From: Lysobacterales bacterium
GTDB lineage: Bacteria > Pseudomonadota > Gammaproteobacteria > Xanthomonadales > Xanthomonadaceae
Length of the DNA: 64,000 nt
Assembly (NCBI GenBank): GCA_017302135.1
Contig: JAFLDZ010000002.1
Coordinates: forward strand, 310,001 to 374,000
Direction of reading: 5' to 3'
How positions within the stretch are numbered: the stretch's first letter is position 1; each line of letters begins with the position of its first letter. The translations under genes were made by a program, and so were the position numbers. Below are positions 28,867-36,554 of this stretch, piece by piece. Below the pieces are notes generated by a model. That model searched no databases. It was given only the letters and a program-made list of their open reading frames with translations, and was not told where the DNA came from.

Positions 28867-30618
28867 TCAGTCTTCGTCGAACCACTGCGGATAATTCCGC
28901 CAACGCCCGACCGAGCGCGAGTGCACCGGCTGGCGTACCTGCCAACGGCTCAGCGTCTGCACCGAGCGGCCGCTGCTGTGGAACGCCAGACAGGCTGCAT
29001 CCCAGGGCAAACCCGCAAAATCGATCAGGCGGCGCACCTGCGTCTCGGTATCGGTCACGACGTCTTCATAACGCACTTCGAGGATCGACAGCGGCGACAC
29101 CGACTGCCAATGGCGCATCAGGCGCTCCTGGCCTTCGATGAAGAAACGGATATCGTCGAGATCGGTGGCATAACTCGACAATGGTGAAAAACTTTCGCTG
29201 AAGATCGACAGCGCAACGTCGCGCGGGTCGCGCCGGCACCACACGATGCGCGCGTCGGCGAACAGCATCGCGATCAATCCGACGTGCAGAAAGTTGTAGG
29301 GCTGTTTGTCGACCAGACGTTTCGTGTCGTCGGGCGCAGGTTTCGCGGCAGCCTGCAGATAATCGACGGCGCGACGGCGCAGCCATGCGGCGTCGAAACC
29401 CGCAGCGTCCTGCGGCCAGCGCAGCCCGGTGCGCTCGAAAGCGTCCTGTGCGATCGCAACGATGCCGGTCAATTCGCCGCAGCCGTGAACCTGCGGATGC
29501 GCGGCGAGGATCTGCTCGACCAGCGTCGTTCCGCTGCGCGGCATGCCCAGCACGAAAACAGGGCGCTCGTCGTGCAGCGCATCGGCATTGCGCGAGCGCA
29601 GCAGATCCTCGTTGAACGTTCCGATCGCGGCATCGATCTTCGCGGAATACTCCTCGCGATCGAATCCCCCATCCATGCGCCGTCGAAGCGCGTTCGCAGC
29701 GGACCAATGGCGAGCGGCATCGGCATAGGCGCCGCCCGCATCGTCGCGTTTGCCCAGCACGTAATGCAGATAGGCCTGCTCAAGCTCGGAGAGCTTCCCC
29801 TGCGCGAGCAGCGCTTCGGCATCGCGCAGCAGGTCGTCTGGCGCTTTCGTACGCAGCAGCGCGATGGAAGCGGCGAGCGGATCGCCCCACGCCGGCCGCA
29901 GCGCGTGCGCACGCGCATACGCATCCTGTGCCTGCGCCGCGTCGCCGAGATCTTCCGCGACCCATCCCAACTCCATCCACAGCGCCGCGTCGTCGGGGAA
30001 GCGTTCAAGCGCGGCGCGCACTGCCGTCAGCGCGGCCTGCGGCGCGCCCAGCCGTCGCCTGCACTGCGACAGCCGCAGCGACAACATCGCGTCGACCGAT
30101 TGGCCGGAGGCGGCGAGGCGTTCGTACAGCGCCAGCGCCTCGGCGTGATGCTCCAGGACGTATTCGGTTTCGGCCAGTCCGCGTGCGATCAGCGGATGCG
30201 CCGGCGCCAGCGCATGCGCGCGTAGGAACGCCGGCAACGCCTCATCATCGCGATGAGCGGTGTACAGGCCCATGCCGAGCAGATACCACGCCTCGGCCAG
30301 CCCCGGCTGCAGCCCGGTGACCCTGCGGAACGTCTCGATGCCCTCGACCACGTGCCCGTTCGATGCCAGCAACTGCCCGAACTCCATCTGCAACGCCACC
30401 GACGCAGGATCCAGATCGACGGCGGTCCGCAGCGCATCGATCGCGACATCGATCCGGCCAGCCATCTGCGCTGCGATCGCACGGGCGCGATGCACCTCGG
30501 GGTCGCGCGGCCGCTGCTGCAGCAGCGTGGCGAGCAGGCGATCCGCTTCGAGCAGGCGCGATTGGCGCAAACTGTCGTAGACGAGGTCAAGCATGCGCGA
30601 CCGCGCATCGGAGGACAC
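28867..30618 (-). CDS. TPR-repeat protein with C-terminal sulfotransferase domain
   Basis: The 583-residue product starts at GTG (AGGA upstream); an ATG nine codons in is the alternative. Residues 1-310 are helical TPR-like repeats (e.g. AEAWYLLGMGLYTAHRDDEAL, ALWMELGWVAEDLGDAAQAQDAY). Residues 350-583 form a PAPS-dependent sulfotransferase: the 5'-phosphosulfate loop VLGMPRSGTTLVEQIL (about 358-371) and the 3'-phosphate motif RRDPRDVALSIFSESF. This architecture is common in Xanthomonads and resembles tyrosylprotein-sulfotransferase-like enzymes, but the acceptor is unknown. No signal peptide. It is followed on the other strand by the pcp remnant. Confidence 0.88.
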   Translation of the reverse strand: MSSDARSRMLDLVYDSLRQSRLLEADRLLATLLQQRPRDPEVHRARAIAAQMAGRIDVAIDALRTAVDLDPASVALQMEFGQLLASNGHVVEGIETFRRVTGLQPGLAEAWYLLGMGLYTAHRDDEALPAFLRAHALAPAHPLIARGLAETEYVLEHHAEALALYERLAASGQSVDAMLSLRLSQCRRRLGAPQAALTAVRAALERFPDDAALWMELGWVAEDLGDAAQAQDAYARAHALRPAWGDPLAASIALLRTKAPDDLLRDAEALLAQGKLSELEQAYLHYVLGKRDDAGGAYADAARHWSAANALRRRMDGGFDREEYSAKIDAAIGTFNEDLLRSRNADALHDERPVFVLGMPRSGTTLVEQILAAHPQVHGCGELTGIVAIAQDAFERTGLRWPQDAAGFDAAWLRRRAVDYLQAAAKPAPDDTKRLVDKQPYNFLHVGLIAMLFADARIVWCRRDPRDVALSIFSESFSPLSSYATDLDDIRFFIEGQERLMRHWQSVSPLSILEVRYEDVVTDTETQVRRLIDFAGLPWDAACLAFHSSGRSVQTLSRWQVRQPVHSRSVGRWRNYPQWFDED

Positions 30619-30642
30619 GGATCCTGACGCCCGGCGACGGCA

Positions 30643-31155
30643 TCAGCGCGCCTTGACGACCCGGGTGCCTGCGATCAGATCGTGTCCGCAGCGGTAGTCG
30701 CTGCGGAAAATCAGCAATACATTGATCAGCGGCAGGAGATTGCCCACGATCGGCACGAGGCTGACCACCTGGACGGGCAGATACCGCAGCGCCAGCAGCT
30801 TTCCGAACGGAGGCTTGTTGCCCTCCATGTCCACGATCTTGATGCCGAGCAGCCGTTTGCCCCAGGTCTGCGCGGTCGTGCTGAGCGGATACCCCTGAAC
30901 GACGACGAAAAGCACCAGGCCGATCGCACCCCACAGGGCGACCAGACCGAACGAAGGCGTTTCTCCGGTCCGGGCTGCGGCCATGACCGCAGTGAAATAG
31001 CCGCCGAAAAACATCGCCGGCAGCAGCACCACCAGCAGGATCAGCGTATCGATGATGGCAGCGCCCAGACGCACGCCGCGATCGGCGAGATCGGTGCCGG
31101 CACGCGTGTCGACGATCGCGGCTTCAGGCGCGCGATAGGGGTTGTCTTCATTCAT
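30643..31155 (-). CDS. RDD family membrane protein
   Basis: The 170-residue protein has an N-terminal NPYRAPEA motif (often found in RDD proteins of this group) and then the RDD domain. That domain has RGVRLGAAIIDTLILLVVLLP (the first R-D pair and helix), a second helix around 75-95, TWGKRLLGIKIVDMEG, and VNVLLIFR-SDYRCGHDLIAGTRVV at the C-terminus. The role of RDD proteins is mostly unknown; some act in cation or proton exchange. It lies 24 bp upstream of the TPR-sulfotransferase GTG and 32 bp after dcd on the same strand, so an apbC-dcd-RDD-sulfotransferase transcript is possible. Confidence 0.88.
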   Translation of the reverse strand: MNEDNPYRAPEAAIVDTRAGTDLADRGVRLGAAIIDTLILLVVLLPAMFFGGYFTAVMAAARTGETPSFGLVALWGAIGLVLFVVVQGYPLSTTAQTWGKRLLGIKIVDMEGNKPPFGKLLALRYLPVQVVSLVPIVGNLLPLINVLLIFRSDYRCGHDLIAGTRVVKAR

Positions 31156-31187
31156 TCAAGTCGTCTCGATGGCGATTGGAGAAATGC

Positions 31188-31757
31188 TCACGTTCGCGGC
31201 AGCGTCACGCCGGTCTGGCCCTGGTACTTGCCGCCGCGATCCTTGTACGAGGTCTCGCAGACTTCATCCGACTGGAAGAACAGCATCTGCGCCACGCCCT
31301 CGTTCGCGTAGATGCGCGCGGGCAGCGGCGTGGTGTTGCTGAATTCGAGGGTCACGTGCCCTTCCCACTCGGGTTCCAGCGGGGTCACGTTGACGATGAT
31401 GCCGCAGCGCGCGTACGTACTCTTGCCAAGGCACACCACCAGGGTGTCGCGCGGGATGCGGAAGTATTCGACCGTACGCGCCAGCGCGAAGGAGTTCGGC
31501 GGAATGATGCACTGGTCGGCGGTGATGTCGACGAAGCTGCCGCTGTCGAAATGCTTGGGATCGACGATCGTCGAGTTGATGTTGGTGAAGACCTTGAATT
31601 CGCGCGAGCAGCGCACGTCGTAGCCGTAGCTGGAGGTGCCGTAGCTGACGATCCGCTGGCCGTCGGCGGCATGCTTGACCTGGCCGGGCTCGAACGGCTC
31701 GATCATGCCGTGCTGCTCGGCCATGCGGCGGATCCAGCGGTCGCTCTTGATGCTCAT
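31188..31757 (-). CDS. dcd: dCTP deaminase
   Basis: Deaminates dCTP to dUTP, the main route to dTMP in enteric-type bacteria. The 189-residue product starts [19 protein letters not shown] and has [12 protein letters not shown], the R-S-T-Y-A-R-like [47 protein letters not shown], and the C-terminal [19 protein letters not shown] that covers the active site. The length equals the family length. It follows apbC, the conserved Xanthomonad order. Confidence 0.96.
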   Translation of the reverse strand: MSIKSDRWIRRMAEQHGMIEPFEPGQVKHAADGQRIVSYGTSSYGYDVRCSREFKVFTNINSTIVDPKHFDSGSFVDITADQCIIPPNSFALARTVEYFRIPRDTLVVCLGKSTYARCGIIVNVTPLEPEWEGHVTLEFSNTTPLPARIYANEGVAQMLFFQSDEVCETSYKDRGGKYQGQTGVTLPRT

Positions 31758-31858
31758 GCACTCGTCCCGGGGCCGTGTGGCCCGATTTCAGTCATTGTCA
31801 GAGGCGGCATTCTACGGGATGCCGTCGATTCGCCCGGACACGCGGCGGGCGCGTCCGC

Positions 31859-32731
31859 TCAGACCAGCTGCGCGCCGATTTCGGCCTTCACGCGCGGGCG
31901 TTTGTCCAATTCGGCGAGCAGCCGCTGCGCGACATCGCGATAGGCCTGCGCGGCTGCGGACGCGGGTGCGGCGCGCACCACCGGCGTACCGGCGTCGCCC
32001 TGCTCGCGGATCGCGATCTCCAGCGGCAGCGAACCTAGCAGCGGAACACCGTACTGGGCGGCCATGCGCTCGCCGCCACCGCTGCCGAACAGATGTTCGA
32101 CATGGCCACAATTCGAGCACATGTGCTGGGCCATGTTCTCGATCAGCCCGAGCACGGGAACATGGACTTTCTCGAACATCTTCAAGGCCTTGCGGGCGTC
32201 GAGCGTGGCGACATCCTGCGGCGTGGTCACGATCACCGCGCCCGCGACCGGAATCTTCTGCGCGAGGGTCAGCTGGATGTCGCCGGTGCCCGGCGGCAGA
32301 TCGACGATCAGGATGTCCAGACCTTCACCGTCATCGCCGCCCCAGCGGGTCTCGTTGAGCAGTTGGGTCAACGCCGAAGTCGCCATCGGCCCGCGCCAGA
32401 TCATCGGCGTGTCCTGTTCGACCAGAAAACCGATCGACATGGTCTCGATCCCATGGGCGCGCATCGGAATGATCGATTTCCCGTCGGGGCTGTCCGGGCG
32501 GCCCGACAGGCCCAGCATGGTCGGAATGCTCGGGCCGTAGATATCGGCGTCCAGCAGCCCGACGCGGGCGCCGAGATCGGCCAGCGCCACGGCAAGGTTG
32601 GCTGAGGTGGTCGATTTGCCGACACCGCCCTTGCCCGATCCAATCGCGATGATGTTGCGGATCCGGGGCAAGGGAGACAGCTCGGGCTGGACTGCATGAG
32701 GTGGAATTCGGAGCGTGGCGGGTGTCTTCAT
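31859..32731 (-). CDS. apbC: Mrp/ApbC family iron-sulfur cluster carrier ATPase
   Basis: A P-loop ATPase that carries [4Fe-4S] clusters to apoproteins. The 290-residue product has the deviant Walker A GSGKGGVGKSTT (31-42), the switch regions LLDADIYGPSIP and VDLPPGTGDIQLTL, and the cluster-binding CSNCGH motif. The N-terminal MIP18-like domain found in many Mrp proteins is absent (the ATPase starts near residue 25), which is usual in this lineage. Its start is divergent from the TonB receptor gene across 229 bp. Confidence 0.94.
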   Translation of the reverse strand: MKTPATLRIPPHAVQPELSPLPRIRNIIAIGSGKGGVGKSTTSANLAVALADLGARVGLLDADIYGPSIPTMLGLSGRPDSPDGKSIIPMRAHGIETMSIGFLVEQDTPMIWRGPMATSALTQLLNETRWGGDDGEGLDILIVDLPPGTGDIQLTLAQKIPVAGAVIVTTPQDVATLDARKALKMFEKVHVPVLGLIENMAQHMCSNCGHVEHLFGSGGGERMAAQYGVPLLGSLPLEIAIREQGDAGTPVVRAAPASAAAQAYRDVAQRLLAELDKRPRVKAEIGAQLV

Positions 32732-32861
32732 CCAGCCATTGTGGCGGTCCTGCCTGCCACTGGCCAGACGGCGCCCGATTTACCGATCTTGTCTCTTCTG
32801 GGACCACTCCGAAAAGCATGACGCAGGCGCGGAAAATCATCCCGCCCGCCTACCTGATTCA

Positions 32862-32885
32862 CATGACAGCATCGTTAAAGTCATG
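32862..32885 (+). promoter_or_regulatory. Inverted repeat upstream of the TonB receptor gene (candidate operator)
   Basis: CATGAC (32862-32867) and GTCATG (32880-32885) are perfect complements separated by 12 bp, about 75 bp before the receptor ATG. The inner sequence ends in GTTAAA and TTAAG follows the repeat, a locally AT-rich patch in otherwise GC-rich DNA, as expected of a promoter/operator. No Fur-box consensus is evident. The regulator is unknown. Confidence 0.45.
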
Positions 32886-32960
32886 TTAAGTTCAGCCTCG
32901 GACGGCAGGGGGACCATCTGCCGTCTCTATTCGTTTGATCACTTGCAACCGGGGAAATCC

Positions 32961-35837
32961 ATGACTTCTCGTACACAGCTCAGGCTGCGACGCAGCCAAC
33001 TGACCTCCGCCATCCTGGCAACGTTCCTGATCTCGGGCATGGCGCTCGCCCAGGACACCAACACCGAAGGCGACAAGGACGAAGACCAGACGACCACTGC
33101 GCCGTCGCAGAATCTCGACCGCATCGAAGTCGTCGGCAGCCGCATCAAGCGCGCCGAAGTCGAAGGCCCATCGCCGGTCACCGTCATCTCGAGCGCACAG
33201 CTCGAAAAAGAAGGCTTCGTCAGCGTTTCCGACGCGCTCGAAACCATCACCCAGAATTCCGGTTCGGTACAGAACGAACTGAACTCCGCCGGCGGTTTCA
33301 CGCCGAACGGCAGCCCCATCGATCTGCGCGGCCTCGGCCCGGGTCGCACGCTGCTGCTGATCAACGGCCGCCGCGCTGCGGACTATCCGTTCCCGTACAA
33401 CGGCCAGAGCAACTTCCAGAATTTCGGCAATATTCCGACCGCTGCGGTCGAGCGCGTCGAGATCCTCAGCGGCGGTGCTTCGGCGATCTACGGCTCCGAC
33501 GCCGTGGCCGGCGTCGTCAACATCGTTCTCAAGAAGAACTATGAAGGCGACGTGTTCAAGCTGCGCACCGGCACCGCCACCACCGGCGGCGGCGATTTCG
33601 CCGATCTGCAGTGGGTCGGCGGCAAGACCGGCGACAACTGGAGCCTGACCTACGCCCTCCAGTATTTCGCGGACGAGCCGATCTACGCCTACCAGCGCGA
33701 GTTCATGGATTCGCGTCTGGACAATCCGCTGCCGCCTGACGTGGTCGGCATTCAGCCTGCTGCTGCTGTCCGCATCAACCGGGTCGGATTGCCGGCGAAT
33801 ACTCCCAACACATTCATCGCCCCCCCCGCAGGGACGTGCGATCGATTCGGCGGCGAATACGTCGACTGGACTTTCCGTGCCGTCCACAGCGTGACCCGCC
33901 TGCCGTACACGCAGGGCAACGCCTGCGGTTATCTGAAGGACGTCGGCTATCAGTCCATCACCAACGGCAACAACGATCTGTCCGGTTATCTCTACGGCAC
34001 CTGGCAGTTCGACAACGGCATGGAAGGCTGGGCCAGCCTGACCGGTTTCCATTCCAAGTCGGAACTGAGCGGTGGCGTCGAATTCATCAGCGGCCCGCAC
34101 ACCGATGGCGTTGGCATCACCTCGACCATTTTCGCGACCAACCCCGGCATCAACGGCAACGTCCAGGTCCAGCGCATTTTCACGCCGCAGGAATACGGCG
34201 GCATCGAAAACACCAACCAGAAGTTCGATGAGAAATCGGCGGATCTCGCAGTCGGTCTGCGCGGCACCTTCGCCGACCGTTTCGACTGGGACTTCACCAT
34301 CGGCCGCGCCGACTACTACGCCACCCGTACGCGCCCGCGTCTGGACGGTTCGGCGGTCACCGACTACTTCTTCGGCCCGCGTCTCAATACCACCGGGACG
34401 CCGCGCTACCTGATCAATCTCGACCGTTTCTACTCGCCGCTCACCCCGGCCCAGTACCGCTCGCTGTCGACGATCCTCAAGTACGAATCGCATTCGTGGG
34501 TAAACCAGGGCAGCTTCGTGCTGAGCGGCGATCTGTTCGAACTGCCCGCCGGCCCGGTTGGTTTCGCGGCGGTGCTCGAAGGCACGCAGCAGGGCTACGA
34601 CCTGAACTCGCCCGACGCGATCCTCCCGACCAACCGTCTGGCCTACAACCTCACCGGCACCAACGGCGGCGGCGATCGCGACCGTTATGCGATTGGCGGC
34701 GAATTGAGCATTCCGATCTTCGAATCGCTGAAGATGAGTCTGGCGGGCCGCTTCGACAAATACGACGACATCACCAATGTCGACGATGCCAAGACCTGGG
34801 CCGCAGGCCTCGAATGGCGTCCGTTCGATTCATTGCTGGTCCGCGGCAACTATTCGACAAGCTTCAAAGCGCCGGATATGCATTACGTCTACAACGAGGG
34901 CAGCGGCAGCTTCGGCAATGCGCTCGACACTTATCGGTGTCTGTCGACTGGCGGCTATGCCACCTTGCCGCCGAGTCCCCCGGCAGGCGCTGTCCTCTGC
35001 GGCGGCACGACAAACATCTATTCGGTGTTTGCCACCAGCATGGGCGAGCCCACGCTGGAAGAGGAAACCGGCAAGTCGTTCACGGCCGGCTTCGTCTGGG
35101 ACATCATGGATTCGCTGTCCCTCTCGATCGACTACTACGACATCAAGCTGGAAGGCGCGGTAGCCAACCTGTCGTCGACATTCATTCTCGATGCCGAAGG
35201 TGGCTGCCGTACCGGCCTGACCCGTACCCGCCAGACCTACCAGTTCGACATCAACTCCGCGTTCTGCCAAGAGATCATCAGCCGTGTGACCCGCAACCCG
35301 GCGATCGGCGAGCCCACCGACCGCATCAGCGAAATCCGCAGCGGACCGGTGAACCAGTCCTATGAGCGCGTGACCGGTATCGATGCCGCAATGAAGTATC
35401 GCCTCGACACCGAACGCTTCGGCAATTACGGTTTCAGCATGGAGTGGTCGCACCGGTTGAGCAACGAGACGCAGACCTTCGCGACCGACCCGATCGACCG
35501 CAATTTCCGCGACGACCCGGGCAACTTCGACTTCCGCAGCCGTATCCGCGGATCGGTCGGCTGGAACAAGGGCGACTGGACAGCGAACCTGTTCATGACC
35601 CGCTACGGCAGCCTGCCGAACTGGCAGGAAACCGCTCGCATTGCTCCGTATTTCATCTGGAACGTGAATGCGAGCAAGAAGATCACCGACAAGCTGACCG
35701 CCAGCTTCTTCGTGAACAACCTGCTGAACAACTTCCATCCGGACGACAGCGGCTTCAACAGCTACCCGTACTTCTGGCGCGGCTACAGCCCGGTGGGTCG
35801 CGAGATCTCGGCGCAGTTGCAGTACAAGTTCAGATAA
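32961..35837 (+). CDS. TonB-dependent outer membrane receptor
   Basis: The 958-residue protein is imported-ligand specific and powered by TonB-ExbBD. The start at 32961 (GGGGAAATCC before it) gives a signal peptide MTSRTQLRLRRSQLTSAILA, ending GMALAQ. Then come an acidic Thr-rich linker, a TonB box-like LDRIEVVGSRI, and the plug domain (about 50-200) with GPSPVTVISSAQLEKEGFVSV, IDLRGLGPGRTLLLINGRR and VERVEILSGGASAIYGSDAVAGVVNIVLKK. The 22-strand barrel ends in ...ISAQLQYKFR, a proper C-terminal aromatic-containing strand. Extracellular loops contain paired cysteines. Size and plug type resemble the large Xanthomonad receptors for peptides or glycans; the ligand cannot be deduced. A strong terminator follows. 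Confidence 0.92.
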   Translation: MTSRTQLRLRRSQLTSAILATFLISGMALAQDTNTEGDKDEDQTTTAPSQNLDRIEVVGSRIKRAEVEGPSPVTVISSAQLEKEGFVSVSDALETITQNSGSVQNELNSAGGFTPNGSPIDLRGLGPGRTLLLINGRRAADYPFPYNGQSNFQNFGNIPTAAVERVEILSGGASAIYGSDAVAGVVNIVLKKNYEGDVFKLRTGTATTGGGDFADLQWVGGKTGDNWSLTYALQYFADEPIYAYQREFMDSRLDNPLPPDVVGIQPAAAVRINRVGLPANTPNTFIAPPAGTCDRFGGEYVDWTFRAVHSVTRLPYTQGNACGYLKDVGYQSITNGNNDLSGYLYGTWQFDNGMEGWASLTGFHSKSELSGGVEFISGPHTDGVGITSTIFATNPGINGNVQVQRIFTPQEYGGIENTNQKFDEKSADLAVGLRGTFADRFDWDFTIGRADYYATRTRPRLDGSAVTDYFFGPRLNTTGTPRYLINLDRFYSPLTPAQYRSLSTILKYESHSWVNQGSFVLSGDLFELPAGPVGFAAVLEGTQQGYDLNSPDAILPTNRLAYNLTGTNGGGDRDRYAIGGELSIPIFESLKMSLAGRFDKYDDITNVDDAKTWAAGLEWRPFDSLLVRGNYSTSFKAPDMHYVYNEGSGSFGNALDTYRCLSTGGYATLPPSPPAGAVLCGGTTNIYSVFATSMGEPTLEEETGKSFTAGFVWDIMDSLSLSIDYYDIKLEGAVANLSSTFILDAEGGCRTGLTRTRQTYQFDINSAFCQEIISRVTRNPAIGEPTDRISEIRSGPVNQSYERVTGIDAAMKYRLDTERFGNYGFSMEWSHRLSNETQTFATDPIDRNFRDDPGNFDFRSRIRGSVGWNKGDWTANLFMTRYGSLPNWQETARIAPYFIWNVNASKKITDKLTASFFVNNLLNNFHPDDSGFNSYPYFWRGYSPVGREISAQLQYKFR

Positions 35838-35864
35838 CACAAAGCGGCATCCGCTAGAAGCTGA

Positions 35865-35895
35865 AGAGCCCGGCAAACGCCGGGCTCTTTATTTT
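35865..35895 (+). terminator. Rho-independent terminator of the TonB receptor gene
   Basis: A perfect 10-bp stem AGAGCCCGGC/GCCGGGCTCT (35865-35874 and 35879-35888) with an AAAC loop is followed by TTATTTT. It lies 27 bp after the receptor stop codon and isolates it from the downstream permease gene. Confidence 0.9.
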
Positions 35896-36118
35896 GCAGC
35901 GGCGAATTTTGCAGTGGCGAACCCAGCATGCTCTATCGCTCACCGTGCAGGCGCAGCAACAGTCGCATTGCGGCTGTGCTGCGATCGGGGATCGGAGCAA
36001 GTCACAGAACTGCCACAGGACATTCGACACATATCCCGCGGGCAGGGTCGGTGGCCTGGGCGAATAAACAGTCCGCGTGCCGCGGTAGGGGCCGGGGTAT
36101 TACATTCCCGCAACAAGC

Positions 36119-36136
36119 AATCCCATATCCGGGATT
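36119..36136 (+). promoter_or_regulatory. Candidate enhancer-binding-protein site (upstream activating sequence)
   Basis: AATCCC-6 bp-GGGATT is a perfect 18-bp dyad centred about 118 bp upstream of the -24 element of the sigma-54 promoter. That is the distance range from which NtrC-type activators loop to sigma-54 holoenzyme. No activator gene is adjacent in the window, so this is an inference from position and symmetry only. Confidence 0.4.
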
Positions 36137-36244
36137 CGAGGAGGGCAGCAGCAGAATATGCTCGCGGGCGGGCGACCGGAAAAACAGGTGATATACCCCT
36201 GTAAACGCCGCAAATTCCGGGAATCATGACCGAAGAAACTGCGA

Positions 36245-36259
36245 TGGCCCGTATCTTGC
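36245..36259 (+). promoter_or_regulatory. Sigma-54 (RpoN)-type -24/-12 promoter
   Basis: TGGCCCG-TATC-TTGCT matches the consensus TGGCACG-N4-TTGCW. The invariant GG (36246-36247) and GC (36258-36259) dinucleotides are separated by exactly 10 bp. Transcription would begin near 36271, heading to the permease and START-like genes. Confidence 0.65.
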
Positions 36260-36554
36260 TTGAGCATTGATGCATTGGCGCGCCAACAGGCACGCCAGGC
36301 GCCGTGTCGGGCATGGCAGTACCGGGTACGGCGGTACGGAGCACGCTCGTCGGCGAACAACTCGAATCCGCTGCACCAGCAACCCATGCGCGGGCGAGGA
36401 ATCAAAAACGATATGGTTTTCGTCGCAATGAAATCTGCCACCGCATTTCCGTCACGCCACCGTGCGATTCATGCTTGAAGCTCCCGATTTACCCAAATCA
36501 TCAAAACAAAATAGTCATCCGTTCTGATGGACCAAAAATTCTAGAGGTGCCTCG

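Larger units (their letters stand above)
35896..36554 (+). other. 659-bp regulatory gap before the permease gene, no gene seen
   Basis: Frames here lack start signals and family features, so I call it non-coding. It contains several small inverted repeats (AATCCC/GGGATT at 36119-36136, ACAGG/CCTGT at 36184-36202, ATTCC/GGAAT at 36214-36224, TTGGCGCGCCAA at 36275-36286). It also has a sigma-54-type promoter at 36245-36259, an AT-rich last 70 bp and a ribosome site GAGGTG just before 36555. From the predicted transcription start the leader would be about 280 nt, long enough for post-transcriptional control. Confidence 0.65.

Noticed and set aside
32732..32960. Fur box upstream of the TonB receptor
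   Set aside because: No 19-bp GATAATGAT-type consensus; only the CATGAC/GTCATG dyad is symmetric.
35914..36204. Open frames in the gap before the permease
   Set aside because: No start signals; the stretch overlaps dyads and promoter elements and has no family pattern.
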